Below, piece after piece: positions 1 to 5,689 of a stretch of 5,689 nt of DNA. The translations under genes and the position numbers were made by a program. Location: contig CALBSU010000350.1 in the NCBI GenBank assembly GCA_937967285.1, positions 1-5,689 on the forward strand. Direction: 5' to 3'. Positions within the stretch are counted from its first letter, which is position 1. Each line of letters begins with the position of its first letter. Origin of the DNA: an uncultured Acidobacteriota bacterium (GTDB taxonomy: Bacteria > Acidobacteriota > Blastocatellia > RBC074). The notes beneath the pieces were generated by a model. That model had not been told where the DNA came from. It saw nothing but the letters and a program-made list of their open reading frames with translations, and did not search any database.

Positions 1-45
1 ACCGCCGCCGATATCACCTGGACGACTTACAAGAAGATCTTCTGA
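1..45 (+). CDS. 3' end of a convergent gene, product unknown (partial)
   Basis: Frame 1 reads TAADITWTTYKKIF and then a TGA stop at 43-45; the rest of the gene lies left of the window. Twelve of the 14 sense codons end in G or C, the third-position bias expected for a real gene in this GC-rich genome. The stop lies 24 bases from the stop of the large minus-strand gene, a normal tail-to-tail arrangement. Fourteen residues are too few to identify a family, so I give no function. The call rests only on codon pattern and position, and it could be a chance open frame. Confidence 0.5.
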   Translation, partial: TAADITWTTYKKIF

Positions 46-69
46 GCACCCCGGGAACGCAGGCGTCCA

Positions 70-5637
<5,568 letters not shown>

Positions 5638-5646
5638 TAAGCTAAG

Positions 5647-5651
5647 CCTCC
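5647..5651 (-). promoter_or_regulatory. Shine-Dalgarno site GGAGG favouring the ATG at 5637
   Basis: On the minus strand GGAGG stands 9 bases before the ATG at 5635-5637. It is the strongest anti-16S match near the start. It supports this start over the TTG at 5676, which has only a weak AGG nearby. Only 38 bases lie between the GGAGG and the window edge, and I cannot identify a promoter in them. Confidence 0.6.
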
Positions 5652-5689
5652 GAAACAATGACAAATACACCCACAAGCCTGATTGAACA

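Noticed and set aside
54..68. Small hairpin between the two convergent stop codons (GGAACG / CGTCC with a short loop) as a bidirectional terminator
   Set aside because: The stem is about five base pairs with a bulge, and no T-run follows on either strand, so it is not a credible intrinsic terminator.
5652..5689. TTGTCA and nearby AT-rich bases as a promoter for the large gene
   Set aside because: No matching -10 element lies at a suitable distance before the start, and the upstream region is cut by the window edge.

Overview
The window is almost entirely filled by one very large minus-strand gene. It encodes a secreted, multi-domain protein of about 1,855 residues. A few bases at the left edge look like the 3' end of a convergent plus-strand gene. 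I see no RNA gene, CRISPR array, insertion sequence or transposon remnant. Nothing beyond this protein suggests a multi-gene system.

Organism: the segment after the signal peptide matches, from memory, the 'Solibacter usitatus-type' domain (TIGR03437). Its marks are an AAS...IAPGAIVAAFG opening, an LFFVSGGQINYFLPEETATGPATLTV core, an IAPALFTADASGQG segment and an APAPGFVGLDQLNVELP segment. This domain is strongly expanded in Acidobacteriota, especially Solibacter/Bryobacter relatives. The GC-rich third codon positions fit that origin. I infer an acidobacterium; a finer placement cannot be made from this window.

Layout in reading order (minus strand, right to left): a Sec-type signal peptide; the TIGR03437 domain; an IPT/TIG immunoglobulin-like fold; two carboxypeptidase-regulatory-like beta-sandwiches flanking a beta-rich module of about 150 residues; three Ig/cadherin-like domains; then an 858-residue array of Asp-box (BNR/sortilin-like) beta-propeller blades running to the stop codon. 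The array has 20 blades with a period near 41 residues. A lone first strand and an incomplete last blade would together make a 21st.

Function: no catalytic signature is visible, nor a lipobox or a recognisable C-terminal sorting or anchoring signal. An extracellular binding, adhesion or scaffold role is the most reasonable inference, but ligand and partners cannot be read from the sequence. The points most worth following are the 21-blade count and its closure, the TIGR03437 domain at the N-terminal end, and the more uniform last third of the blade array.
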